This document shows, piece after piece, positions 6,183 to 11,889 of a stretch of 11,889 nt of DNA. A model generated the notes under the pieces. The model ran no database searches. It was not told the DNA's origin and saw only the letters and a program-made list of their open reading frames with translations. The stretch's first letter is position 1. Every line of letters starts with the position of its first letter. The stretch spans positions 1 through 11,889 of the forward strand of contig CALVUV010000029.1 in the NCBI GenBank assembly GCA_944363685.1. Direction: 5' to 3'. The DNA is from an uncultured Bacilli bacterium (lineage in GTDB: Bacteria > Bacillota_I > Bacilli_A > RF39 > UBA660). The translations under genes were made by a program, and so were the position numbers.

Positions 6183-8241
6183 ATTCTGTAGTGGCACCAT
6201 CTGGATTTTCATCTGTACCAGGTTTTTCTTCTCCGCCGGTTGTTCCACCTTGACTGCCTTCATTTCCACCAGTACTACCACCTTGTTGACCTCCACCAGT
6301 GTTACCATCAGATGAATTGCCAGGTTGAGTAGTATCTACAGTATTATCTCCTGTACCATCTATTTCTTCTTCATCAGTAGGTGGGGTATAACTAGGTTCA
6401 TCTTCAGGTTCAGTATATCCACTACCTGATAGAATTAATACAACACTACCACTTATTAAATCAATTCTTTTATTAGCAGGAAGACTTTGGCTAACTACAT
6501 AACCACCACTTCCTCTAAAAGTAACATTAATTCCATGAGCATTAGCATAACTTCTAGCAGCACTTTCACTATCTCCTGTAAAATCAGGTAATAAATCATA
6601 AGTAAACGCTGTATCATAAGGACCACTACCAGTTACTGTCTTCTCATAATCAGGATCATTAATTGAGAAAGAGAACTCTTTAACCATATCAGGTTCTTTT
6701 TCTTCCAAATTAACTTTCATTGCTTTTTTAATATCTTCAACACTTTCTGTATTTGGAACATAATCCCATAAAACCATTCTACTTCTCTCATCATAAATCA
6801 TTTGTCCAGTACCATCTAAATATAACTGTTCAATATTTATAAGATCAGCATCATCTTTTTGTAAAGCATTATTCATTATATCTTTAGCAATATCATAGAA
6901 AGACAAAATCTGTTGTTCTGTAAAATTAGTATCTAAATTATTAGTAACAGTATTTAAAACATCCATTACTTGATTAATATTCTTTAACTCTTTCGCTTTA
7001 TTTAATATTCCTTGAATAACTAATTGTTGATTCAATCCTCTATCTAAATCTCCAGCAGTTAATTGCTTTCTATTTCTTGCAAGAACTAAAGCTTGTTCAC
7101 CATTTAATGTTTGAACACCTTCACTAATACATACTTCTCCTTCACGATTAGAGTTATCTGTACATAAATCTTGTGGAACATCTACTGTAATACCACCTAA
7201 TGTATCAACCAATGTAACTAAACCTTTAAAATTAATTTTAGCATAATAATCAATTGTAACATCAAAATAATTTTCAATAGTACTCATCATACAATCAGTT
7301 CCATAAGCAGCAGCATGAGTGATTTTATTCTCAGGATTACCACTCCAACAAGCAATAGGAACATAACTATCTCTCGGAATACTTAACATAGTAGCATTTA
7401 AAGTATTAGGATTAAAAGTAATTAAAATTAAACTATCACCATTCGCTACAGTGTTTTTAGATAATCCCTCTTCAGCAGAATCAACCCCCATTAATAAAAT
7501 AGTAAATGGTTCTGTTACACTTTTTCCAGCAGAAGAATTTTCTCTATCACTAGTACTAGATTTTTTCATCTTTTTCTCTTGAGTTAAAACAATTTTTGTA
7601 TCACTAGAAATATTTGCATATGTTTCAATACTAGTAAACATAGAAGGATAATCAGTAGGAACAAATAAAGCATCAACTTCACCTTCATATAAATCTGCTA
7701 CTCCTGAAAAATAATCCTCATATTTAACTATTTCATTATTATTATCAAGATTATTTTCATCAATAACTTCATTTGGAATTATATTACCTTCAGGAGAAGC
7801 CTTATCAGAAAGTATTCCAATCTTACTTTCCTTTAAATCTTTAACATCCTCTACATTACTGCTAGAACTAACAATTAAACTACTAGAATAAGTAACATAG
7901 TCTCTATTAATACTAGAAAGAGTACCATAAGCATACATTATTAGTCCACTAATAGCACAATTTATAATTAAGTAAAGAATCAAGAAGAAAGTTAAAAGTC
8001 TCGCTTTTTTCTCTTTATTTTTTCTTTTTGATCTAACTTTAAAAATAATTAGAATATCAAAAACAACAAACACTCCAATTATTATATATCTTATAACTTC
8101 TTCAATCGGTCCTAACAGAAGAATATTATAAATAGCAAAAAGATTACTTAATATTACTATAATGCTTAAAATAGCAAGCCAAAGTCTACACTTCTTATTT
8201 TTTTTCTCTTTTTTTTCTTTATTCTCTTTATTTTTTCTCAT
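6181..8241 (-). CDS. LytR-CpsA-Psr (LCP) family protein with extra ligand-binding-like and PASTA-like regions
   Basis: LCP enzymes transfer polyprenyl-phosphate-linked glycopolymers (teichoic acid, capsule) onto peptidoglycan outside the membrane. This 686-aa protein begins with a very basic segment and three transmembrane helices (about 20-43, 51-68, 82-105). Residues about 115-225 resemble a periplasmic-binding-protein lobe (ESKIGILSDKASPEG, then LYEGEVDALFVPTD). The LCP domain covers about 244-415, with Asp253 in MGVD, Asp269 in GDS, Arg290-Asp291 in SIPRDS, Arg389/Arg391 in LARNRK and Asp398/Arg401 in DLDRGLNQQ, the residues that hold the pyrophosphate and metal. Residues about 545-608 resemble a PASTA domain, which in other proteins binds peptidoglycan. 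The tail from about 610 is low-complexity Gly/Thr/Glu/Pro and probably spans the wall. The start is ATG (8239-8241), with GGAGGT 7 nt upstream. It is divergent from another membrane-anchored envelope operon. Confidence 0.9.
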   Translation of the reverse strand: MRKNKENKEKKEKKNKKCRLWLAILSIIVILSNLFAIYNILLLGPIEEVIRYIIIGVFVVFDILIIFKVRSKRKNKEKKARLLTFFLILYLIINCAISGLIMYAYGTLSSINRDYVTYSSSLIVSSSSNVEDVKDLKESKIGILSDKASPEGNIIPNEVIDENNLDNNNEIVKYEDYFSGVADLYEGEVDALFVPTDYPSMFTSIETYANISSDTKIVLTQEKKMKKSSTSDRENSSAGKSVTEPFTILLMGVDSAEEGLSKNTVANGDSLILITFNPNTLNATMLSIPRDSYVPIACWSGNPENKITHAAAYGTDCMMSTIENYFDVTIDYYAKINFKGLVTLVDTLGGITVDVPQDLCTDNSNREGEVCISEGVQTLNGEQALVLARNRKQLTAGDLDRGLNQQLVIQGILNKAKELKNINQVMDVLNTVTNNLDTNFTEQQILSFYDIAKDIMNNALQKDDADLINIEQLYLDGTGQMIYDERSRMVLWDYVPNTESVEDIKKAMKVNLEEKEPDMVKEFSFSINDPDYEKTVTGSGPYDTAFTYDLLPDFTGDSESAARSYANAHGINVTFRGSGGYVVSQSLPANKRIDLISGSVVLILSGSGYTEPEDEPSYTPPTDEEEIDGTGDNTVDTTQPGNSSDGNTGGGQQGGSTGGNEGSQGGTTGGEEKPGTDENPDGATTE

Positions 8242-8281
8242 CTAATTAACCTCCATGTTCAAAACAAAACTATACCTTATC

Positions 8282-8310
8282 ATTATAGACTATATTTTTT
8301 CTCTTTTCAA
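8282..8310 (-). promoter_or_regulatory. promoter of the LCP gene
   Basis: On the minus strand, TTGAAA (8305-8310) and TATAAT (8282-8287) are separated by 17 bp, close to the housekeeping consensus. The predicted transcript starts near 8275, about 34 nt before the ATG, and carries GGAGGT (8249-8254). Confidence 0.7.
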
Positions 8311-8382
8311 CTCCTCTAATAAAGTTTCTTTTGTCAAGTTTACGCTTAATAATTCTTTACCACTTTTCTTTGTAGAATAATT

Positions 8383-8391
8383 TGTTATAAT
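8383..8391 (+). promoter_or_regulatory. extended -10 promoter of the 8489-10205 operon
   Basis: TGTTATAAT (8383-8391) is an extended -10 element. No convincing -35 lies at the right distance, which extended -10 promoters tolerate. The start would be near 8398, giving a leader of about 90 nt that is AT-rich and holds no structure I can support beyond a 4-bp stem near 8409-8422. AGGAG (8477-8481) lies 7 nt before the ATG. Confidence 0.5.
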
Positions 8392-8488
8392 GTAAATAAT
8401 AGGAGTCAGTTGTGATAACTATTTTTTAGAATAATAAAAATATAAAAATACATACTAATAATAAAAGGTAAAGACTAGGAGAATAATT

Positions 8489-9127
8489 ATGGAAGTAAAA
8501 AAACGTAATAGACATTTAGGTATAATTATATTAATAGGATTTTTATTAATTATTGGAGGAATTATTTCTTATATTGTTACAAATTATAATAGTAATCAAG
8601 CTGAAGTTAGAAAAAGAATGGAAATGGTTAGAGATTCCTATAAAATATTTAAAACAGATGTAGAGACTTTTAATGGTATTAGAGATGATATCTATACTAA
8701 TGTTTTTACAGAAGATATATATTATCAGACTCTAAAAGATAATGATATTAGATTTAAGGAGTTATTTAATAATTATAAAGGTACTTTAGAAACAATAGAT
8801 AAAGATTATAACAAAATTGAGGATAAATGTATTAATGTTTTACATCCTGAAGCAGATGTTAACAATAAGTGTGAAGCAATTGTTTCTTCTTATGAAGAGG
8901 TTGTTAATACTTATATAAGTGATGTTAGTAGTTATAATAGATTAATAACTTCTTATAATAAATGGTTAAGTGATACTAATAGTAGTGATACTAAATTAGA
9001 AAAAATAAAAGTAGATAGAGAGTATTTAGATATAAATGGGGATAGAGAGTATAATGGTAAAAAAGATGTAAAACAAGAAATAAGTGATGAAGAAACTACT
9101 AATACAGGAGTGACACCAAATGAATAA
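8489..9127 (+). CDS. membrane-anchored coiled hypothetical protein
   Basis: Not recognised as a named family. The 212-aa product has a basic N-terminus (KKRNRH), one transmembrane helix (about 10-30) and then a long polar, mostly helical region (about 35-160) facing outside. Two cysteines (114 and 128) bracket the short loop VLHPEADVNNK and could form a disulfide. The C-terminus (about 168-212) is acidic and low in complexity, and probably disordered. The helical hairpin with a single disulfide suggests a scaffold or partner, not an enzyme. It overlaps the glycosidase-like gene by 8 nt, so the pair is one operon with likely translational coupling, and the two proteins may act together at the membrane. 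AGGAG lies 7 nt before the ATG. Confidence 0.8.
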   Translation: MEVKKRNRHLGIIILIGFLLIIGGIISYIVTNYNSNQAEVRKRMEMVRDSYKIFKTDVETFNGIRDDIYTNVFTEDIYYQTLKDNDIRFKELFNNYKGTLETIDKDYNKIEDKCINVLHPEADVNNKCEAIVSSYEEVVNTYISDVSSYNRLITSYNKWLSDTNSSDTKLEKIKVDREYLDINGDREYNGKKDVKQEISDEETTNTGVTPNE

Positions 9128-10205
9128 GAAAGATTTAGATAAGACAATTCTAATGCCAAGTATTCTTGATGAAATAAAGAAAGAAAAAAGAAAAGAGAAA
9201 AAGATAATTACTAAAATAATAATAGCTTTATTTATAATAGGAAGTTCTTTTTCTTTATTTCTTTTTTATGGCCCAATAGATGGTTTTCGTAATTTTTGGA
9301 TAACTTCAGCGATGACTTCTATGTCTCATCAATACTTAGCTACTTGGTTTTATAATGATGATGTTATTAATGAAGTGCTTGCTAATAATCATATAATTGA
9401 AGTAGATGAGAATACAAATCCTGATTTAATTAATTTTAAAGATTATGATTCTAATGCTAAGATATATAAAAATGAATATGAGAAACAGATTTTAACAAAA
9501 GATCCTGGTAATGATTTATATAAAGTTATAGAAGTTAGTGGTAGTGGTTATCAAGGTTATTTAGTAGCTATTTATGATCCGTCCCGTGTTTCTATTGCCA
9601 CGACTAATTATTTAGGTAAAAGAGGAGAAGCGATTACTACAGTTGCAAAGAGGGAAAATGCTATAGTTGCTATTAATGCAGGTGGTTTTTATGATCCTGA
9701 TTGGAATAGTAATGGGGCTTTACCTCATGGAACAGTTATTAAAGATGGAAAGATTGTAAGTGACTATGAAGATGCTAAGATGGGTGGAGGATTCGTTGGC
9801 TTTACTAAAGATGATAAACTAGTGCTTGGTAAAATGACTAAAGAAGAAGCACTTGATATGGGAATAAGAGATGCGATTGAGTTTGGACCTTTCTTAATAG
9901 TTAATGGTAAGAGTAGCTTTGTTAAAGGTAATGGTGGTTGGGGTATTGCACCTCGTACTGCTATTGGTCAAAGAGAAGATGGTATAGTCTTATTCTTAGT
10001 TATTAATGGTCGTCTTGCAACATCTATTGGTGCTGATATGGGGGACTTAACTGAGATAATGGAAAACTATGGTGCTGTTAATGCTGCTAATATGGATGGT
10101 GGAAGTTCTAGTGCTTTAGTTATAAATAATGAAATTATTAATACACCAGTTGCAGGTGGTGACAATGGTCTTAGAGATATACCAACATTTTGGATAGTTA
10201 AGTAA
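9120..10205 (+). CDS. membrane-anchored phosphodiester glycosidase family protein (NAGPA/DUF2233-like)
   Basis: The C-terminal two thirds (about 145-361) match the NAGPA family, named after the enzyme that removes GlcNAc from mannose-6-phosphate diesters. Bacterial members are thought to cleave sugar phosphodiesters in exopolysaccharide or wall polymers. Signatures are INAGGFYDP (185-193), FGPFLIVNGK (255-264), APRTAIGQRED (277-287) and NAANMDGGSSSAL (321-333), all intact. The N-terminus is basic, with one transmembrane helix (about 29-50), so the domain faces outside. Residues about 55-140 form a linker of unknown structure. The ATG overlaps the end of the preceding gene by 8 nt, with AGGAG (9106-9110) 9 nt upstream. 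Proximity to an LCP glycopolymer transferase suggests a role in processing envelope glycopolymers, which is inference. At 361 aa it has the usual size for an anchored member. Confidence 0.88.
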   Translation: MNKKDLDKTILMPSILDEIKKEKRKEKKIITKIIIALFIIGSSFSLFLFYGPIDGFRNFWITSAMTSMSHQYLATWFYNDDVINEVLANNHIIEVDENTNPDLINFKDYDSNAKIYKNEYEKQILTKDPGNDLYKVIEVSGSGYQGYLVAIYDPSRVSIATTNYLGKRGEAITTVAKRENAIVAINAGGFYDPDWNSNGALPHGTVIKDGKIVSDYEDAKMGGGFVGFTKDDKLVLGKMTKEEALDMGIRDAIEFGPFLIVNGKSSFVKGNGGWGIAPRTAIGQREDGIVLFLVINGRLATSIGADMGDLTEIMENYGAVNAANMDGGSSSALVINNEIINTPVAGGDNGLRDIPTFWIVK

Positions 10206-10220
10206 TTTAACTATCCTTTA
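10192..10220 (+). terminator. hairpin overlapping the end of the glycosidase-like gene
   Basis: GGATAGTTAA (10192-10201) and TTAACTATCC (10207-10216) are perfectly complementary around a 5-nt loop that contains the stop codon (10203-10205). Only TTTAT follows, so the T-tail is weak. The hairpin may end the mRNA partially or act as a 3' stabiliser or processing site just before the tRNA. Confidence 0.5.
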
Positions 10221-10221
10221 T

Positions 10222-10308
10222 GCAGGAATGGTGGAATAGGTAGACACACTATCTTGAGGAGGTAGTGATTAATTAATCGTGCGAGTTCAAGTCTCGTTTC
10301 CTGCACCA
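10222..10308 (+). tRNA. tRNA-Leu(GAG)
   Basis: A complete class II tRNA, 87 nt including an encoded CCA (10306-10308). The acceptor GCAGGAA pairs with TTCCTGC, followed by discriminator A. The anticodon stem CTATC/GGTAG encloses loop TTGAGGA with anticodon GAG at 10256-10258. A long variable arm, GATT-AATT-AATC, is the mark of tRNA-Leu. The T stem GCGAG/CTCGT (one G-T pair) carries the loop TTCAAGT. GAG reads CUC and CUU. It begins 16 nt after the upstream stop codon with no clear promoter of its own, so it may be read from the upstream operon and processed. Genes beyond it look accessory, but no repeat of its 3' end is visible in the window. Confidence 0.95.
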
Positions 10309-10349
10309 AATTTATAATATATAATAATCTTTAGAGGGTGATAGTTTAT

Positions 10350-11069
10350 ATGACTGAAAAAATATCAGAAAGATATCAAAAAGCTTTAGTAACAGTAGCT
10401 ATGGGTTTTAGGACTGAAGATGATATTAGGAAGAATGGTTTGTATAGGTTTACAAAAAATGAACAAAGTTCTTTGCTAGAATATGTTACTTCACTTTTTA
10501 ATGAAAAAGAAAATGTACTTGTATTAAAAGTAAATCAACGTGGTTATCATTCAGAACATATGAATATTTCATCTAAAATAGATTTAAATAATTTTGTTAG
10601 AAATATTGCAAATATTTACGATGAAGATAATGAACTTTGGGTAGTTTCAAGTTCATCTATAGAGTGCTGGAGAGGTAGGATTTATCTTTCTAATAATAAT
10701 TCTAACGATATAATTGAAATGGCTTATAGTTGTGATGATCATATATTAGATCACATAGATTCTTCATTAAAAGTACCATATGTGTGTTATAAAAAAGAAG
10801 GAAATAGCTTTAAAGTTTCAAATACAAATTTAGATAATAATACTATTCAAATTACAGATGCTACTTTAAAAGATATTTTATATAGATATTCAGATAAATT
10901 TCGTGAAATAAAAGAAGATTTAGGCTTTATAGGTATAGATGGTATATCTTTAGATGTAAGAGTGAATAATGGTTATGATTTTCATGATTTTGATGTTTCA
11001 TTTGAAAGTATAAAAAAAGTTATAGATTATTATTTACCTCAATTAGATAGTGTAAAAAAATACAAATAA
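10350..11069 (+). CDS. hypothetical cytoplasmic protein
   Basis: A 239-aa protein I do not recognise. It has no signal peptide or membrane helix. The N-terminal third is helical (ISERYQKALVTVAMGF, then a Lys/Glu-rich helix). The middle looks beta-rich with a Trp-containing segment (ELWVVSSSSIECWRGRIYLS, 95-114), then a Cys/Asp/His-rich stretch (MAYSCDDHILDHIDSS, 124-139) that could bind metal, and a second alternating alpha/beta part at the end. I chose the ATG at 10350 because AGAGGGTGAT (10333-10342) lies at the correct spacing. An in-frame GTG at 10338 falls inside that ribosome site and is unlikely. Two TATAAT boxes (10313-10318 and 10320-10325) lie upstream without clear -35 elements. 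It stands directly after a tRNA and before a toxin-antitoxin-like region, which suggests accessory DNA. Confidence 0.75.
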   Translation: MTEKISERYQKALVTVAMGFRTEDDIRKNGLYRFTKNEQSSLLEYVTSLFNEKENVLVLKVNQRGYHSEHMNISSKIDLNNFVRNIANIYDEDNELWVVSSSSIECWRGRIYLSNNNSNDIIEMAYSCDDHILDHIDSSLKVPYVCYKKEGNSFKVSNTNLDNNTIQITDATLKDILYRYSDKFREIKEDLGFIGIDGISLDVRVNNGYDFHDFDVSFESIKKVIDYYLPQLDSVKKYK

Positions 11070-11094
11070 TTACGATATATTATGAGATAATAGT

Positions 11095-11151
11095 GATGGT
11101 GTATTTTTAGATACCATCTGAGCAAGTTGGATGCATCTAGCTTGTTTTTTT
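11095..11151 (+). terminator. double hairpin terminator carrying TGAGCA (copy A)
   Basis: The first hairpin pairs GATGGTGT (11095-11102) with ATACCATC (11111-11118). TGAGCA follows at 11119-11124. The second hairpin pairs CAAGTTGGATG (11123-11133) with CATCTAGCTTG (11134-11144) and ends in seven T. It is a strong intrinsic terminator for the 10350-11069 gene. The extra first hairpin and the TGAGCA shared with two hairpins at 11626 and 11719 raise the possibility of a small RNA. A weak extended -10 (TGAGATAAT, 11083-11091) lies just upstream. Confidence 0.7.
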
Positions 11152-11200
11152 GAACTTTCTATTTGAAAATAAAAAAGTAATATATTAACTAGATATTATA

Positions 11201-11209
11201 TGATAAAAT
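11201..11209 (+). promoter_or_regulatory. candidate extended -10 promoter for the DUF1016 fragment
   Basis: TGATAAAAT (11201-11209) fits an extended -10, but no good -35 is seen. Transcription from here would place the palindrome at 11228-11253 in the 5' leader. Confidence 0.35.
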
Positions 11210-11227
11210 AGTATTAATTTAAAAATG

Positions 11228-11253
11228 AATTGGTCAGACGTGTCTGACCAATT
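11228..11253. promoter_or_regulatory. perfect 26-bp palindrome before the DUF1016 fragment
   Basis: AATTGGTCAGAC (11228-11239) and GTCTGACCAATT (11242-11253) are perfectly complementary around GT. It is markedly richer in G and C than its surroundings. It ends 3 nt before the AAAGGAG ribosome site (11257-11263). It could be a dimeric repressor site, or an RNA hairpin controlling access to the ribosome site. No T-run follows, so it is not a terminator. Confidence 0.75.
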
Positions 11254-11268
11254 AAGAAAGGAGCAATT

Positions 11269-11580
11269 ATGCTAGAAAAAAATAATTCAAAAATGATTCA
11301 AGAAATTACTAATTTAGTAAATGAAGTAAAGTCTAATCTGTCTAGTGAAATTAATAAATCTATTATTTATGTATATTGGAATATCGGAAAAATAATAGTA
11401 TCTAATGAAAATGAATTTAATAATCGTTTGGAGTATGGTAAAGAAGTTTTAAAAGGTTTATCTACGGAACTTACAAAATATTTGGATTTGCATGATTTAT
11501 TATATATAAAAGTCAACGTAAAAATACATAAATTGCTAGCAAGTGGTAGAATAGTTGCCGAAAAGTTGCCGAATAGTTGA
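11269..11580 (+). pseudogene. DUF1016 (YhcG-type) N-terminal fragment, truncated
   Basis: The first 70 or so of 103 residues match the N-terminal domain of DUF1016/YhcG nucleases: a helix with KMIQEITNLVNEVKSNL, then IYVYWNIGKIIV (33-44) and RLEYGKEVLKGLSTELTKYL. Full-length members are about 330-380 aa and carry a C-terminal PD-(D/E)XK nuclease domain, which is absent here. After KYLD the sequence no longer resembles the family clearly and ends in RIVAEKLPNS. The DNA there has a short repeat (GTTGCCGAA twice, 11552-11560 and 11564-11572). The ribosome site and upstream palindrome look intact, so an N-terminal peptide may still be made. DUF1016 proteins are linked to defence and to restriction loci. 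The truncation is probably a deletion during joining to the downstream abi module. It is the only gene here ending in TGA. Confidence 0.6.
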
Positions 11581-11609
11581 AAATAAAATTTTATAAAAGC
11601 AATTATTTT

Positions 11610-11663
11610 TGGTATAATTTATTTATGAGCACTGGAGAGGACTAAGGTCTTCCAGTCTTTTTG
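11610..11663 (+). ncRNA. candidate small RNA unit with TGAGCA hairpin (copy B), abi-associated
   Basis: An extended -10 promoter TGGTATAAT (11610-11618) is followed after 7 nt by TGAGCA (11626-11631) and a T-tailed hairpin. The outer stem ACTGGA/TCCAGT (11631-11636 and 11651-11656) has a partly paired interior (GAC-TAAG-GTC), followed by CTTTTTG. A transcript from near 11625 would be only about 38 nt and nearly all hairpin. It lies upstream of an Abi_2-type gene, the place where the described abiF RNA motif occurs. Alternatively it is only a terminator for the DUF1016 fragment. Confidence 0.45.
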
Positions 11664-11678
11664 TATATATTTTTTGTT

Positions 11679-11753
11679 TTGAATATATTATTAATTTGGG
11701 AATATAATTTCCTACTAGTGAGCACACAAAAGTTATTCTTTTGTGTATTTTTC
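11679..11753 (+). ncRNA. candidate small RNA unit or attenuator with TGAGCA hairpin (copy C)
   Basis: TTGAAT (11679-11684), an 18-bp spacer and TATAAT (11703-11708) form a promoter. TGAGCA follows at 11719-11724, then a perfect 9-bp stem ACACAAAAG/CTTTTGTGT (11724-11732 and 11738-11746) with a 5-nt loop and an AT5 tail. The hairpin ends 33 nt before the abi start codon. Transcription from this promoter would mostly stop before the gene, so it works either as a small RNA or as a leader terminator that limits toxin expression. Confidence 0.5.
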
Positions 11754-11779
11754 TGTTATAACCTTTATAGGTGATACTA

Positions 11780-11889
11780 ATGGCAAAAAAACTTTTTTAA
11801 CTGTTGATGAATTGATAACTAATATTAGATTTAAAAATATTAATATAAAAAATGAAGACGATGTTAGAAATATTTTAGAAACTAATAAT
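11780..11889 (+). CDS. Abi_2 (AbiF/AbiD-like) family protein, N-terminus, frameshifted at A7 and cut by window edge
   Basis: The frame running to the window edge encodes KKTFLTVDELITNIR, then FKNINIKNEDDVRNILETNN. This resembles the start of Abi_2 proteins: a basic start, F-x-T-x-(D/E)-(E/Q)-(L/I), and a helix before the conserved N-Y-Y segment that would lie just past the edge. Family members are abortive-infection or toxin proteins related to the RNA-cutting HEPN group. The natural ATG (11780-11782), with AGGTG 6 nt upstream, begins MAKK and then meets TAA after LF. The Abi frame is reached only by a -1 shift within GCA AAA AAA C (seven A at 11784-11790). The cause may be a one-base deletion, a sequencing error, or slippage. 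No in-frame ATG exists upstream in the Abi frame, and an in-frame GTG at 11743 sits inside the hairpin. Confidence 0.6.

Noticed and set aside
6181..6420. Short Gly/Thr repeats in the LCP C-terminus as a tandem repeat or CRISPR-like array
   Set aside because: They are in-frame low-complexity codons of a wall-spanning tail, with no regular unit and spacer pattern.
8953..9159. Minus-strand open frame of 68 codons
   Set aside because: It lies across the overlap of the two plus-strand operon genes; its Leu/Ser-rich composition is typical of the reverse complement of AT-rich coding DNA.
10338..10349. GTG start for the hypothetical gene after the tRNA
   Set aside because: The GTG is part of the AGAGGGTGAT ribosome site that serves the ATG at 10350.
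11079..11151. Copy A as a metabolite riboswitch
   Set aside because: No known riboswitch core is recognisable, and the next intact start codon is over 100 nt beyond the T-run; a terminator or small RNA explains it better.

Overview
The window is very AT-rich DNA, apparently from a low-GC Firmicute of the Bacilli type. Ribosome binding sites are strong and AGGAGG-like, and TATAAT promoters are common. Trp is written TGG and no TGA is read through, so nothing suggests the mycoplasma code. A LytR-CpsA-Psr (LCP) protein implies a Gram-positive wall. A ylbJ/ylbL pair matches a neighbourhood conserved in Bacillus. An uncultured gut Bacilli lineage is a reasonable guess, but the sequence alone does not fix the genus.

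Positions 1-3542 hold a split type IV pilus-like locus. A GspE/PilB/ComGA-type ATPase lies on the minus strand. Divergent from it are two overlapping pseudopilin-like genes on the plus strand. Both transcripts appear to start inside one 23-bp palindrome. A YlbJ-like membrane protein faces the pseudopilins tail to tail. Divergent from ylbJ is a YlbL/SepM-type PDZ-Lon protease (3589-4608).

Positions 4609-6183 look like an inserted cassette: a DUF4143-type AAA ATPase with its own promoter. It is preceded by short direct repeats that all have a 23-bp period, and it is flanked by two near-identical terminator hairpins.

Positions 6181-10308 form an envelope cluster. It holds a large multi-domain LCP protein on the minus strand. 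Divergent from it is a two-gene operon of a membrane-anchored coiled protein and a membrane-anchored phosphodiester glycosidase-like (NAGPA) protein. A tRNA-Leu(GAG) follows closely.

The DNA beyond the tRNA (10309-11889) has an accessory character. It holds an unrecognised 239-aa protein, a DUF1016 (YhcG-type) N-terminal fragment behind a perfect 26-bp palindrome, and the beginning of an Abi_2 (AbiF/AbiD-like) gene cut by the window edge. Three T-tailed hairpins here are each preceded by TGAGCA. Two of them sit just after good promoters directly upstream of the abi gene, as expected for the small RNA that accompanies AbiF-type toxins. The abi reading frame is joined to its start codon only through a -1 shift on a run of seven A. 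This end of the window is the most interesting part.
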